Below, piece by piece: positions 17,467-26,063 of a DNA stretch of 64,000 nt (within the stretch, counting starts at the first letter, position 1; every line of letters starts with the position of its first letter). A program made the position numbers and the translations under genes. The DNA is from Rhodococcus sp. 4CII (GTDB lineage: Bacteria; Actinomycetota; Actinomycetes; Mycobacteriales; Mycobacteriaceae). Location: NCBI RefSeq assembly GCF_014256275.1, contig NZ_JACCFE010000002.1:4320001-4384000 (forward strand), read 5' to 3'. The notes under the pieces are model-generated. The model worked only from the letters and a program-made list of their open reading frames with translations, was not told where the DNA came from and made no database searches.

Positions 17467-18821
17467 GTGAATTTGCGCGACAATCCGATCACGCGCCGGG
17501 CCGCGCGCTCGAGATCCGCCCGGTGACCGGGCTGCCGGAGTTCCGGCCCGGCGACGACCTGGCCGCGGCGATCGTCGCGGCGGCGCCGTGGCTGCGGGAC
17601 GGGGACGTCCTGGTGGTCACCAGCAAGGTGTTCTCGAAGGTGGAGGGCCGGATCGTGACGTCCCCGACCGACCCCGAGGAACGGGACGCGGCCCGGTGGC
17701 GGCTGGTCGAGCAGGAAGCGGTGCGCGTCGTCGCACGCAAGGGCCGGACCCTGATCACCGAGAACCGGCTCGGGATCGTCCAAGCGGCGTCCGGGATCGA
17801 TGGTTCCAACGTCGACGGTTCCGAACTCGCTCTGCTGCCGGAGGATCCGGACGGCAGTGCCCGCGTACTCCGCGATGCCGTAAAGGACGCGCTCGGTGTC
17901 ACGGTCGCGGTGGTGGTCACCGACACCATGGGGCGGGCGTGGCGCAACGGGCAGATCGACGCCGCGATCGGCGCAGCCGGTGTTCCGGTGCTGCACAGGT
18001 ACGCCGGGGCGCGTGACAGTCAGGGCAACGAGTTGGTCGTGACAGAGGTCGCGGTCGCCGACGAGATCGCCGCGGCTGGTGACTTGGTCAAGGGCAAACT
18101 CGGTGGGGTGCCTGTCGCCGTGGTGCGTGGCCTGGAGCTGGTCGACGACGGTTCGCGGGCGCAGGACCTGAATCGTCGCGGCGCGGAGGATATGTTCTGG
18201 CTCGGCACCGCCGAATCCGTCGAGATGGGACGGTCGGAGGCGGTGCTGCTGCGCCGCTCGGTGCGGGAGTTCGCCGACGACCCGGTCGACCCGGCGGCGG
18301 TGCGGGCGTCGATCGCGCAGGCGCTGACCGCTCCGGCGCCGCACCACACCCGGCCGGTCCGGTTCGTGTGGGTCCGCACCCGCGCGGTCCGCGACGAATT
18401 GTTGTCCCGGATGGCCGAGCAGTGGCGCGGCGACCTCACGTCCGACGGCCTGAGCGCCGATGCCGTGCAGGCGCGGGTGGCCCGCGGGAACATCCTGTGG
18501 GATGCCCCGGAGGTGATCGTCCCGTTCTGCGTCCCCGACGGCGCCCACGACTATCCCGATCCGCGGAGGCGGGCGGCGGAGGCAACGATGTTCACCGTCG
18601 CGGTCGGTGCGGCGGTGCAGGGTCTGCTGGTGTCGTTGGCGACCAAGGGAATCGGGAGCTGCTGGATCGGGTCGACGATCTTCGCCGCCGACACCGTCCG
18701 CGACGTCCTCGACCTGCCCGCGGACTGGCACCCCCTCGGCGCGATCGCGGTCGGTCACCCCCTCGAACCACTGACACCCCGCACCGCTGGCGGCCCCGGC
18801 GACGCCCTGATCGAGAAATAA
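17463..18821 (+). CDS. fbiB: Coenzyme F420-0:L-glutamate ligase with nitroreductase-like domain (FbiB)
   Basis: A 452-residue two-domain enzyme. Residues about 1-245 are the CofE-type GTP-dependent ligase that adds the glutamate tail (SKVFSKVEGRIV, VVVTDTMGRAWRNGQIDAAIG, AVADEIAAAGDLVKGK). Residues about 255-450 are the FMN/nitroreductase-like domain that in mycobacteria reduces dehydro-F420-0 and helps chain elongation (LLRRSVREFADDPVD, GSCWIGSTIF). Length equals mycobacterial FbiB. GTG start overlapping fbiA. It completes the dedicated F420 pathway in this island. Confidence 0.95.
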   Translation: MSEFARQSDHAPGRALEIRPVTGLPEFRPGDDLAAAIVAAAPWLRDGDVLVVTSKVFSKVEGRIVTSPTDPEERDAARWRLVEQEAVRVVARKGRTLITENRLGIVQAASGIDGSNVDGSELALLPEDPDGSARVLRDAVKDALGVTVAVVVTDTMGRAWRNGQIDAAIGAAGVPVLHRYAGARDSQGNELVVTEVAVADEIAAAGDLVKGKLGGVPVAVVRGLELVDDGSRAQDLNRRGAEDMFWLGTAESVEMGRSEAVLLRRSVREFADDPVDPAAVRASIAQALTAPAPHHTRPVRFVWVRTRAVRDELLSRMAEQWRGDLTSDGLSADAVQARVARGNILWDAPEVIVPFCVPDGAHDYPDPRRRAAEATMFTVAVGAAVQGLLVSLATKGIGSCWIGSTIFAADTVRDVLDLPADWHPLGAIAVGHPLEPLTPRTAGGPGDALIEK

Positions 18822-18907
18822 CCGCCTCACAACCAGCCCTGCCTGATCGATCAATTCCGACGACACGCTGACGCGGATCGTCGATAGCGAAGGGAAACGA
18901 GTAGAGA

Positions 18908-20101
18908 ATGACCATCGTGTCCGAGCCCACCACAGCGCGGAAGGTCGAGTTGACCGACGAAGAGATCTTCGCCGGCCACATCGGGGGGAAGCTCTCCGTA
19001 GAGACCACCACCGCTCTCGATTCGCAGCGCGCCCTGTCCATCGCCTACACGCCCGGTGTCGCGCAGGTCTCCCGCGCCATCGCGGCCGACGAGACTCTCG
19101 CCGACCGGTACACCTGGACCAACCGCCTCGTGGTCGTCGTCTCCGACGGCTCCGCGGTCCTCGGTCTCGGCGACATCGGCCCCCGCGCCTCGCTTCCGGT
19201 GATGGAGGGCAAGTCCGCGCTGTTCAAGAACTTCGCCGGCCTGAACTCGATCCCCCTGGTCCTGGACACGAAGGACCCCGACGAGATCGTCGAGACCCTG
19301 ATCCGGCTGCGCCCGAGCTTCGGGGCGGTCAATTTGGAGGACATCTCCGCCCCGCGCTGCTTCGAGATCGAACAACGCGTCATCGAGGCGCTGGACTGCC
19401 CGGTCATGCACGACGACCAGCACGGCACCGCCATCGTCGTCCTCGCCGCGCTCAAGGGTGCGGTCAAGGTCCAGGACCGGGACCTGTCCGCGCTGCGGGT
19501 GGTGATCTCCGGGGCCGGTGCCGCCGGCGTGGCGTGTGCGAACATCCTGCTCGCCGCCGGCATCGCCGACGTGACCGTCCTCGATTCGAAGGGCATCGTC
19601 TCCGCCGACCGCCAGGATCTGAACGCGGTGAAGGTGGATTTGGCGGCCCGCACCAACCCGGCCGCACGCCGCGGCGGCATCGTCGAGGCCCTGGACGGTG
19701 CGGACGTGTTCCTCGGGGTGTCCGCGGGCACGGTGCCGGAGGAACTCATCGCGACCATGGCGGAGAACTCCATCGTGTTCGCGCTGTCGAACCCGGACCC
19801 GGAGATCCACCCCGACGTCGCCCGCAAGCATGCGGCGATCGTCGCCACCGGGCGCAGCGATTTCCCGAACCAGATCAACAACGTGCTCGCCTTCCCCGGT
19901 GTGTTCCGCGGCGCCCTGGACGCCGGTGCCCGCCGGATCACCGAGGGCATGAAACTTGCCGCCGCCGAGGCCATCCTCTCGGTCGTCGGTGACGAGCTGG
20001 CTGTAGACAAGATCGTTCCCAGCCCGCTCGATCCTCGCGTGGCCCCCGCTGTCGCGGAGGCAGTCGCCGCCGCTGCTCGTGCAGAAGGCGTCACCGGCTA
20101 G
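18908..20101 (+). CDS. Malic enzyme (malate to pyruvate and CO2)
   Basis: A 397-residue short-type bacterial malic enzyme. It has SIAYTPGVAQVSRAI near the N-terminus, the metal-binding DDQHGTAIVVLAAL, the NAD(P) Rossmann loop VVISGAGAAGVACANILL and FALSNPDPEIHP. It makes NAD(P)H plus pyruvate. It follows fbiB by 86 bp on the same strand and is followed by a hairpin, so it may be the last gene of the island. If NADP-linked it would feed NADPH to the F420 reductase at 7846 (inference); coenzyme choice is not clear from sequence. Confidence 0.93.
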   Translation: MTIVSEPTTARKVELTDEEIFAGHIGGKLSVETTTALDSQRALSIAYTPGVAQVSRAIAADETLADRYTWTNRLVVVVSDGSAVLGLGDIGPRASLPVMEGKSALFKNFAGLNSIPLVLDTKDPDEIVETLIRLRPSFGAVNLEDISAPRCFEIEQRVIEALDCPVMHDDQHGTAIVVLAALKGAVKVQDRDLSALRVVISGAGAAGVACANILLAAGIADVTVLDSKGIVSADRQDLNAVKVDLAARTNPAARRGGIVEALDGADVFLGVSAGTVPEELIATMAENSIVFALSNPDPEIHPDVARKHAAIVATGRSDFPNQINNVLAFPGVFRGALDAGARRITEGMKLAAAEAILSVVGDELAVDKIVPSPLDPRVAPAVAEAVAAAARAEGVTG

Positions 20102-20116
20102 CGAGAATCCGTCGAA

Positions 20117-20158
20117 CACCCCGGACCGGAGCCCGCACCCAGGCCATGGTCCGGGGTG
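20117..20158 (+). terminator. Hairpin after the malic enzyme gene
   Basis: Perfect 11-bp arms CACCCCGGACC and GGTCCGGGGTG with a 20-base loop, starting 16 bp after the stop. No U-tract, as usual in high-GC actinobacteria. It probably ends the F420 island transcript. Confidence 0.6.
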
Positions 20159-20215
20159 ATCGCGAGCGACGGCGCAGTGTCAGGGCACCACAAGGAGAAC
20201 TCGAACAACCGAGAC

Positions 20216-20449
20216 ATGACCCCTCAACGGCCGCGCACGAAACGGGATACGCGTACCGACCGATATCACCGGGCGATCATGGAATTCCACCGAGCATGGG
20301 AACCTTTCGGTGGTCCCAGTGCCGCAGACATCTTCACCGAGTTCGGGCTCACCGTGAACCAGTACTACGCTCGATACCGTGCCGTCACGCGCACCAGCAG
20401 CAGCACGAATGTGGCCACTAGAGACCGAACTGCCCGTCGCACAGCCTGA
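20216..20449 (+). CDS. Small DUF3263-like protein
   Basis: A 77-residue basic protein with the segment HRAIMEFHRAWEPFGG followed by ADIFTEFGLTVNQYYARY. This matches the layout of DUF3263, a small helical actinobacterial domain that resembles a sigma or helix-turn-helix fragment (family assignment from memory). The ATG at 20216 is likely; the only strong AAGGAG is 20 bases upstream, so start choice is uncertain and a longer form from 20156 is open. Function unknown; possibly DNA-binding. Confidence 0.6.
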   Translation: MTPQRPRTKRDTRTDRYHRAIMEFHRAWEPFGGPSAADIFTEFGLTVNQYYARYRAVTRTSSSTNVATRDRTARRTA

Positions 20450-20521
20450 ACCGCCCATTTTCGGTCCGCCCCGGAGTGGCAGGCCGTTGCCGGTATGTGT
20501 GATGCAGCGCACCTCAAGTTT

Positions 20522-20552
20522 TTGACCTACGGGTACATAAAAGTACTACAAT
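20522..20552 (+). promoter_or_regulatory. Promoter upstream of the Kgd-like gene
   Basis: TTGACC (20522-20527), a 19-base spacer and TACAAT (20547-20552). The spacer holds a GTAC-N6-GTAC inverted repeat (20532-20545), a possible operator. Transcription would begin near 20560, about 200 bases before the start codon I assign. Confidence 0.45.
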
Positions 20553-20578
20553 GGGAATACGAGAGCTCGGGAAGAGCG

Positions 20579-20750
20579 TTGAAGTTCGAGCCGAATATCC
20601 TGGTAGACAATGGCGTCGACCTGTTCCGGCGTCAGAGTTTCTTCAACTTCGGTGGTATCCGCGGCGATGGGGCACGGAGAGCCGGCGCCTGTGACGTGGG
20701 CGCTCCGTGAAGACTCGGCGGAAGCGCAGTGAAGCGAACAGAAGCGAAGC
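20579..20750 (+). pseudogene. Possible decayed N-terminus of the Kgd-like gene
   Basis: A TTG at 20579 with a GGGAAGAG site opens a frame reading KFEPNILVDNGVDLFRRQ. Kgd and SucA proteins start with an FGxNxWLV(D/E)EMYxxFRxD element that it resembles. The continuation then needs a shift into the next frame (SSTSVVSAAM, Ala/Pro-rich linker-like), which ends in TGA ten codons before the ATG at 20757. So the original leader module appears broken by a frameshift and a stop. The match is short and made by eye. Confidence 0.35.
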
Positions 20751-20762
20751 AGGAGAATGGCT

Positions 20763-23700
20763 GTGTCAATCAACATGACCGGACCAAGTACGACGACCGA
20801 CGCGGCGGCCGAATCCATTGCGGGCAGCCGGCCACCGGTAGCGCGGACGACGTCGATCCCGCCGAAGCCGGCGGATGCTCCGGTGGCCGCGTTCCCCAAG
20901 GCGCCGACTGAACCGGCTGAGGGCAGATCCACTGGGACCGCTATTCGCGGGGTGGCCAGGGCTCTGGTCGCCAACATGACCGCCAGCTTGAGTATTCCGA
21001 CGGCCACGAGTGTCCGCACGATCCCGGCGAAGCTCATGATCGACAATCGCATCGTCATCAATAGCCACATGACACGGGCGCGCGGCGGCAAGATCAGTTT
21101 CACGCATCTGATCGGCTGGGCGCTCGTGAAGGCCCTCGCGGATTTCCCGAGCCAGACCGTGTCCTACGCCGAAGTGGACGGAAAGCCGTTCGCTGTGACG
21201 CCGGACCACGTGAACCTCGGAATCGCCGTCGATGTAACGAAACCCGATGGATCACGATTCCTTGTCGTTCCGAACATCAAGCGGGCAGACGGGATGAGCT
21301 TCGGTGAATTCCTGGCGGCGTATGAGACTCTCATCGTCAAGTCGCGAACCAACGCACTGACCGTCGAGGATTTCGCCGGTACGACACTGTCGCTGACCAA
21401 CCCTGGCGGCATCGGGACGGAACATTCGATCACCCGGCTGATGGAAGGCCAGGGGTGTGTCATCGGTGCGGGCGCTCTGGAATATCCGGCAGAGTTCCAG
21501 GGGGCCAGCGAACAGACCCTTGCCGATCTCGCGATCAGCAAGACAATCACCCTGACGAGCACATACGATCACCGGGTCATCCAGGGCGCGGCGTCGGGAG
21601 AGTTCCTCAGGCGAGTCCACGAACTCCTCACCGGGCAGTCCGGGTTCTACGAAGAGATATTCGCGGCGTTGCGAATTCCGTACGAGCCGATCCACTGGGC
21701 ACCCGACATCAGGGTGGATCCGGCGAGTGCGGTGGACAAGACAGCGCGCGTGCAGCAGCTCATCGACGCGTACCGTACCCGCGGGCATTTGATGGCCGAC
21801 ATCGACCCGCTCGAGTACGCACAGAGATCCCACCCCGATCTGGACGTGGCCAGTCACGGGCTCACGTTCTGGGACCTGGACCGGGAATTCGTCACCGGTG
21901 ATTTCGGCGGTGACCAGCGGCAGATGAAGCTCCGCAACATCGTCGGTGTTCTGCGTGACGCCTATTGCCGCACCGTCGGCATCGAGTACATGCACATCCA
22001 GGATCCGGAGCAACGCGCGTGGATCCAGGACAGGGTCGAGCTGCCTTACACGAAGCCGACCCACGACGAGCAGATGCGGATCCTGGGCAAGCTCAACGAG
22101 GCGGAAGCCTTCGAGACCTTTCTCCAGACCAAATACATCGGCCAGACGCGCTTCAGTCTCGAAGGCGGCGAGTCGACGATCCCGTTGTTGGACGCGATCA
22201 TGCATGCGGCGGCCGACAGTGGTCTCGACGGTGTGGCCATCGCGATGGCGCACCGGGGACGGCTCAGCGTGCTCACGAACATCGCAGGAAAGACCTACGG
22301 TCAGGTGTTCCACGAATTCGAGGGAACGGATGTCTCGGACAATTCCGACGGCTCGGGGGACGTGAAGTACCACCTGGGCACCGAAGGAATCTTCACTGGC
22401 GCGGGCGGCGAGAGGATCCCGGTCTACGTGGGGGCGAATCCGTCCCATCTCGACGCGGTCGACGGCGTGCTGGAGGGCATCGTGCGTGCCCGGCAGGACC
22501 TGAGGCCGGCCGGTGCGTTCGGCACCTTGCCGATCATCATCCACGGTGACGCGGCGATGGCCGGTCAGGGTGTCGTCGGAGAGACCATGCAGATGTCGCA
22601 GCTGCGCGGCTACCGCACGGGTGGCACGATCCGCATCAACATCAACAACCAGGTGGGCTTCACGACCCTGCCGGGTGAGGCACGAAGCTCCGTCTACTCG
22701 ACGGACGTCGCCAAGACGATCCAGGCGCCGATCTTTCATGTCAACGGAGACGATCCCGAGGCAGTTGTCCGGGTCGCGGAGCTTGCTTTCGCCTACCGCC
22801 AGAGGTTCCACCGCGAGGTGGTCATCGACCTCATCTGCTACCGCCGGCGTGGCCACAACGAGGCCGACGATCCGTCGATGACGCAGCCGCAGATGTACGA
22901 CCGCATCGAGGGCAAGCGCAGTGTCCGGACCCTCTACACGGAGGCTCTGGTCGGTCGTGGTGACATCACCCTCGACGAGTACGAGCAGGCCAATGCGGAC
23001 TTCCGCGGTCGTCTCGAGAGCGCGTTCGCCGAAACCCATGCCGAACAGAACGACCTGGTGCCGGACTCCTCGACACATCCGATCGACGCGCTGGAGAGGA
23101 TGCTCGCAACCGAACCCGAGGCGCGGAGGAGCCCCGACGCCACCGGGGTGAGTCCCGACGTGATCGCTCTGGTGGGAGATGCCTTCGACCATCGGCCGTC
23201 CGGCTTCACCGTCCACCCGAAGTTGCAACAGTTGCTCGACAAGCGAGTGCAGATGAGTCGCGGCGGGGACATCGATTGGGCCTTCGCCGAACTACTGGCC
23301 TTCGGTTCACTGTTGGTGGAGGGGACACCCGTCCGGCTGACCGGTCAGGACAGTCGCCGGGGCACATTCGTCCAACGCCATGCGGTGCTTCACGACCGTG
23401 ACAATGGTCGGGAATGGCTCCCGCTCACCAACATTGCCGAGGACCAGGGTCGATTCTGGATCTACGATTCGCTGCTCAGTGAGTACGCCGTAATGGGATT
23501 CGAGTACGGCTATTCGGTGGAACGATCCGACGCGCTGGTGCTGTGGGAGGCGCAGTTCGGCGATTTCGTGAACGGCGCTCAGATCATCGTCGACGAGTTC
23601 ATCAGCTCGGCCGACCAGAAATGGGGACAGCAGTCCTCGCTTGTACTGCTCCTGCCACACGGCTACGAGGGCAGCGGACCGGATCACTCGTCGGCGCGCA

Positions 23701-24296
23701 TCGAACGCTTCCTCCAGCTCTGCGCGGAGAACAACATGACGGTGGCGCAACCGTCGACCCCCGCATCGTATTTCCACCTCCTCCGGCGCCAGGCCTACGC
23801 TCGCCCACGCAAACCGCTCGTCGTGTTCACCCCGAAGTCGATGTTGCGCATGCGCGCAGCGACCAGCGCCCTGTCCGAATTCACCACCGGTACATTCGAA
23901 CCCGTCGTCGACGATCAGCGGGATGTCGACAAGGCCGACGTGCGCCGCGTGCTGTTGGTGTCGGGGAAGCTGTACTACGAGTTGCTCAACAGGCTCGCCA
24001 AGTCTCCGGATCCACGGATCGCTCTGGTGCGGATTGAACAGTTCTACCCGCTGCCGGAAGCGGAACTGGCCGATGTCGTCGGCACCTACCCCGACGCCGA
24101 GCTGGTATGGGTGCAGGAAGAGCCGAGAAACCAAGGCGCCTGGACGTTCCTCCTCAGCGAGCTCGGGACCATCGGCTCTCGTCGTATTCGCCTCGTGTCT
24201 CGCCCGGCCTCTGCCGCCCCGGCAACGGGTTCGAGCAAACGGCACACCCAGGAACAGCGGAAGCTCATCGACGAGGCGCTGGAGAAGCAGGCCTGA
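20763..24296 (+). CDS. Multifunctional 2-oxoglutarate decarboxylase/dehydrogenase (Kgd/OdhA-type), short form
   Basis: A fused E2-E1 protein of about 1177 residues. The E2 acyltransferase-type domain occupies about 65-290, with the catalytic His in TYDHRVIQG (near 270). The thiamine-diphosphate E1 part follows: HRGRLSVLTN, the GD...NN thiamine motif from about 595 to 628, and WEAQFGDFVNGAQ. It decarboxylates 2-oxoglutarate in the TCA cycle in known homologues. It lacks the usual first 40-60 residues (see 20579). Start: AGGAG lies seven bases before the GTG at 20763 and only one before the ATG at 20757. It may be a divergent second copy rather than the housekeeping enzyme (inference). Confidence 0.9.
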   Translation: MSINMTGPSTTTDAAAESIAGSRPPVARTTSIPPKPADAPVAAFPKAPTEPAEGRSTGTAIRGVARALVANMTASLSIPTATSVRTIPAKLMIDNRIVINSHMTRARGGKISFTHLIGWALVKALADFPSQTVSYAEVDGKPFAVTPDHVNLGIAVDVTKPDGSRFLVVPNIKRADGMSFGEFLAAYETLIVKSRTNALTVEDFAGTTLSLTNPGGIGTEHSITRLMEGQGCVIGAGALEYPAEFQGASEQTLADLAISKTITLTSTYDHRVIQGAASGEFLRRVHELLTGQSGFYEEIFAALRIPYEPIHWAPDIRVDPASAVDKTARVQQLIDAYRTRGHLMADIDPLEYAQRSHPDLDVASHGLTFWDLDREFVTGDFGGDQRQMKLRNIVGVLRDAYCRTVGIEYMHIQDPEQRAWIQDRVELPYTKPTHDEQMRILGKLNEAEAFETFLQTKYIGQTRFSLEGGESTIPLLDAIMHAAADSGLDGVAIAMAHRGRLSVLTNIAGKTYGQVFHEFEGTDVSDNSDGSGDVKYHLGTEGIFTGAGGERIPVYVGANPSHLDAVDGVLEGIVRARQDLRPAGAFGTLPIIIHGDAAMAGQGVVGETMQMSQLRGYRTGGTIRININNQVGFTTLPGEARSSVYSTDVAKTIQAPIFHVNGDDPEAVVRVAELAFAYRQRFHREVVIDLICYRRRGHNEADDPSMTQPQMYDRIEGKRSVRTLYTEALVGRGDITLDEYEQANADFRGRLESAFAETHAEQNDLVPDSSTHPIDALERMLATEPEARRSPDATGVSPDVIALVGDAFDHRPSGFTVHPKLQQLLDKRVQMSRGGDIDWAFAELLAFGSLLVEGTPVRLTGQDSRRGTFVQRHAVLHDRDNGREWLPLTNIAEDQGRFWIYDSLLSEYAVMGFEYGYSVERSDALVLWEAQFGDFVNGAQIIVDEFISSADQKWGQQSSLVLLLPHGYEGSGPDHSSARIERFLQLCAENNMTVAQPSTPASYFHLLRRQAYARPRKPLVVFTPKSMLRMRAATSALSEFTTGTFEPVVDDQRDVDKADVRRVLLVSGKLYYELLNRLAKSPDPRIALVRIEQFYPLPEAELADVVGTYPDAELVWVQEEPRNQGAWTFLLSELGTIGSRRIRLVSRPASAAPATGSSKRHTQEQRKLIDEALEKQA

Positions 24297-24367
24297 GCCG
24301 GCACTCTGCCGCTCACGCCGCCTCGCGGGGCTGCCACCGTGCGCCGTTTTGTCGTAACGTCGTAGGA

Positions 24368-25318
24368 GTGAGGTCGACGAATGACCGACCGCTGTTCCTG
24401 GTGACCGGTGTGGGCAGTGGTCACGGCAGCATCAGCCGACTGGTCGCCGAGTTGCTCCTGCAGAGCGGCGCGCCGGTGCGGGCGATGGTTCATCGCGATG
24501 ACGGCCGTGCCGACGCTCTACGGGAGTTGGGAGCAGAGATCGTCGCCGGTGATCTGACGTGCCCCGGCGACGTCGCTGCGGCGCTGGCGGGCGTTACGCG
24601 GATGTTCTTCAACATGAGTGTCTCCGCGGATTATCTGGAAGCCGCCGCGGTTGTCGGCGCGATTGCCGACGAGCGGGGCGATCTCGCGGCGTTGGTGAAC
24701 ATGTCGCAGATGACGGTGTCGCAGATGACGTCGACCAGCACCGAGGAGTCCCGGCATCAACGACTGCACTGGCTCGCCGAGCGCATTCTGAACTGGTCCG
24801 GTCTGCCCGTCGTACATGTCAGACCGACGGTCTTTCTGGATAATCCGCTGTTCACCCTCATGGCGAGCCGTTCGGTCGCCGAACGTGGCGTTCTGGCTTT
24901 GCCGTTCGGGACCGGGAGGACCTCGCCCATCGCCGCCACCGATGTGGCCCGGGTCGTCGCCGCCCTACTCCAGGATCCAGCAGATCGCGTCGGGCACGTT
25001 TACGAGCTGACCGGCCCCGCCGTTCTCGACATCGAGGGACTCGCCGAGCAGTACACCCGCGGCCTGGGTCGGCCGGTAACCGGATCCGATCTGCCCTACG
25101 ACGACTTCGTGGAGCTGTTGGGCGCGGTGCCGGGTATCTCGTCGCATACCGTGCAACACCTCCTCACGGTCGCGAAACTGCACCGCGACGATCGCTACAA
25201 CCGGCTGACCACCGACGTCGAGAACGTGACCGGACAGCCCGCGCAGACGGTCGAGCAATACATCGCCGCACACCGCGAGTTGTTCTCGACGACGGACGCC
25301 CCCGGTAGCACCGACTGA
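24368..25318 (+). CDS. NmrA/SDR-like NAD(P)-binding protein
   Basis: A 316-residue extended-SDR/NmrA-type Rossmann protein, starting after a few residues with FLVTGVGSGHGSISRLVAELL and then AEIVAGDLTCPGDVAAALAGV. It lacks the classical Tyr-x-x-x-Lys pair at the usual place (NMSQMTVSQM instead), as in NmrA redox sensors and quinone-reductase-like members. A TAACGT -10 (24355-24360) ends seven bases before the GTG at 24368, so the mRNA is probably leaderless, which supports this start. Function not known. Confidence 0.8.
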   Translation: MRSTNDRPLFLVTGVGSGHGSISRLVAELLLQSGAPVRAMVHRDDGRADALRELGAEIVAGDLTCPGDVAAALAGVTRMFFNMSVSADYLEAAAVVGAIADERGDLAALVNMSQMTVSQMTSTSTEESRHQRLHWLAERILNWSGLPVVHVRPTVFLDNPLFTLMASRSVAERGVLALPFGTGRTSPIAATDVARVVAALLQDPADRVGHVYELTGPAVLDIEGLAEQYTRGLGRPVTGSDLPYDDFVELLGAVPGISSHTVQHLLTVAKLHRDDRYNRLTTDVENVTGQPAQTVEQYIAAHRELFSTTDAPGSTD

Positions 25319-25321
25319 AGA

Positions 25322-25645
25322 AGTCGTTCAGCGAAGGTGGTCTTGCCGGCGCCGCACGTAGACGTTCTGCAGCACGAACCCGATCGGCCACGACGGTGGA
25401 AACAGGAACAGTCCGACCGCGGCGAAGTCGGGGCTCCATCAGTACGGCCACGCCGCCGCGACCGCGGCGGCCCGCCACTGCCGCAGGGCGAGGAACAGGA
25501 TCTCGAAGTAGGCGGGTCAGCGTGCCCCGGCGCCCAGCCCGATGCCCACCCCGCGCAGAAGGCTGCGCTCGGGCCGGGCGAAGTCCCACAGCACCCACAG
25601 CATCAGCACGAGGTCGATCTGGCCGTAGAACAGAGTCCGGATTCG
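25322..25645 (-). pseudogene. Remnant of a GT87-family (DUF2029) mannosyltransferase
   Basis: Read on the minus strand, the sequence gives FYGQIDLVLMLWVLWDFARP, then LLRGVGIGLGAGAR, a stop codon, then PAYFEILFLALRQWRAAAVAAA, another stop and a short hydrophobic tail. Membrane alpha-mannosyltransferases of the GT87/PimE group carry this very order: a (Y/Q)GQ(I/V)N element, GxGxAAxIKLTPA and a TRRWRAA loop. The stop sits where KLTP should be, so at least one small indel has occurred. No start and no flanks remain. It fills most of the 412-bp gap between genes. Confidence 0.6.
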
Positions 25646-25694
25646 TTACCGCCCCGTACCGGCTCCGAGAGGCCGCGGAGCGCTGTCGAAATCG

Positions 25695-25723
25695 TTGACG
25701 GACATCCGAGCGCGTGCAACACT
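25695..25723 (+). promoter_or_regulatory. Promoter of the ArsR gene
   Basis: TTGACG (25695-25700), 17 bases, AACACT (25718-25723), ending seven bases before the ATG at 25731. The transcript is probably leaderless. Confidence 0.45.
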
Positions 25724-25730
25724 GAACTAG

Positions 25731-26063
25731 ATGGTTCAGCATTCGGTTCTCGACGCCACGTTCGCCGCACTGGCGGACCCCACCCGGCGTGGGATTCTCG
25801 ACCGACTCGGCGACGGCGCCTGCACGATCAGCGACCTGGCCGAAGCCTTCGAGATGACCCTCACCGGCATCAAGAAGCACGTGCGACTGCTCGAAGATGC
25901 GGGGATGGTCGTGACCGAGAAACGGGGCCGGGTGCGGTACTGCATGCTGGGGACGAATTCCCTCGAGCGTGAGGTTGCCTGGATCCGCGACTACCAGAAG
26001 TCGCTCGAAGGTCGGCTGAACCGTCTGGACGAATTCCTCAATCGAACGGAAGGTACGTCATGA
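25731..26063 (+). CDS. ArsR/SmtB-family HTH regulator
   Basis: A 110-residue winged-helix protein: FAALADPTRRGILDRL, ACTISDLAEAFEMTLTGIKK as the recognition helix region, then the wing VVTEKRGRVRYC. No metal-binding CxC pair is seen, so this is the non-metal branch commonly paired with an AHSA1 protein, which indeed follows with an ATGA overlap. It has no ribosome site; the -10 box lies seven bases before the ATG, consistent with a leaderless start. Probably autoregulatory. Confidence 0.9.
   Translation: MVQHSVLDATFAALADPTRRGILDRLGDGACTISDLAEAFEMTLTGIKKHVRLLEDAGMVVTEKRGRVRYCMLGTNSLEREVAWIRDYQKSLEGRLNRLDEFLNRTEGTS

Noticed and set aside
21252..23228. Long antisense open frame (658 codons) opposite the Kgd-like gene
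   Set aside because: High-GC shadow frame; no recognisable domain, and the plus strand encodes a clear conserved enzyme.
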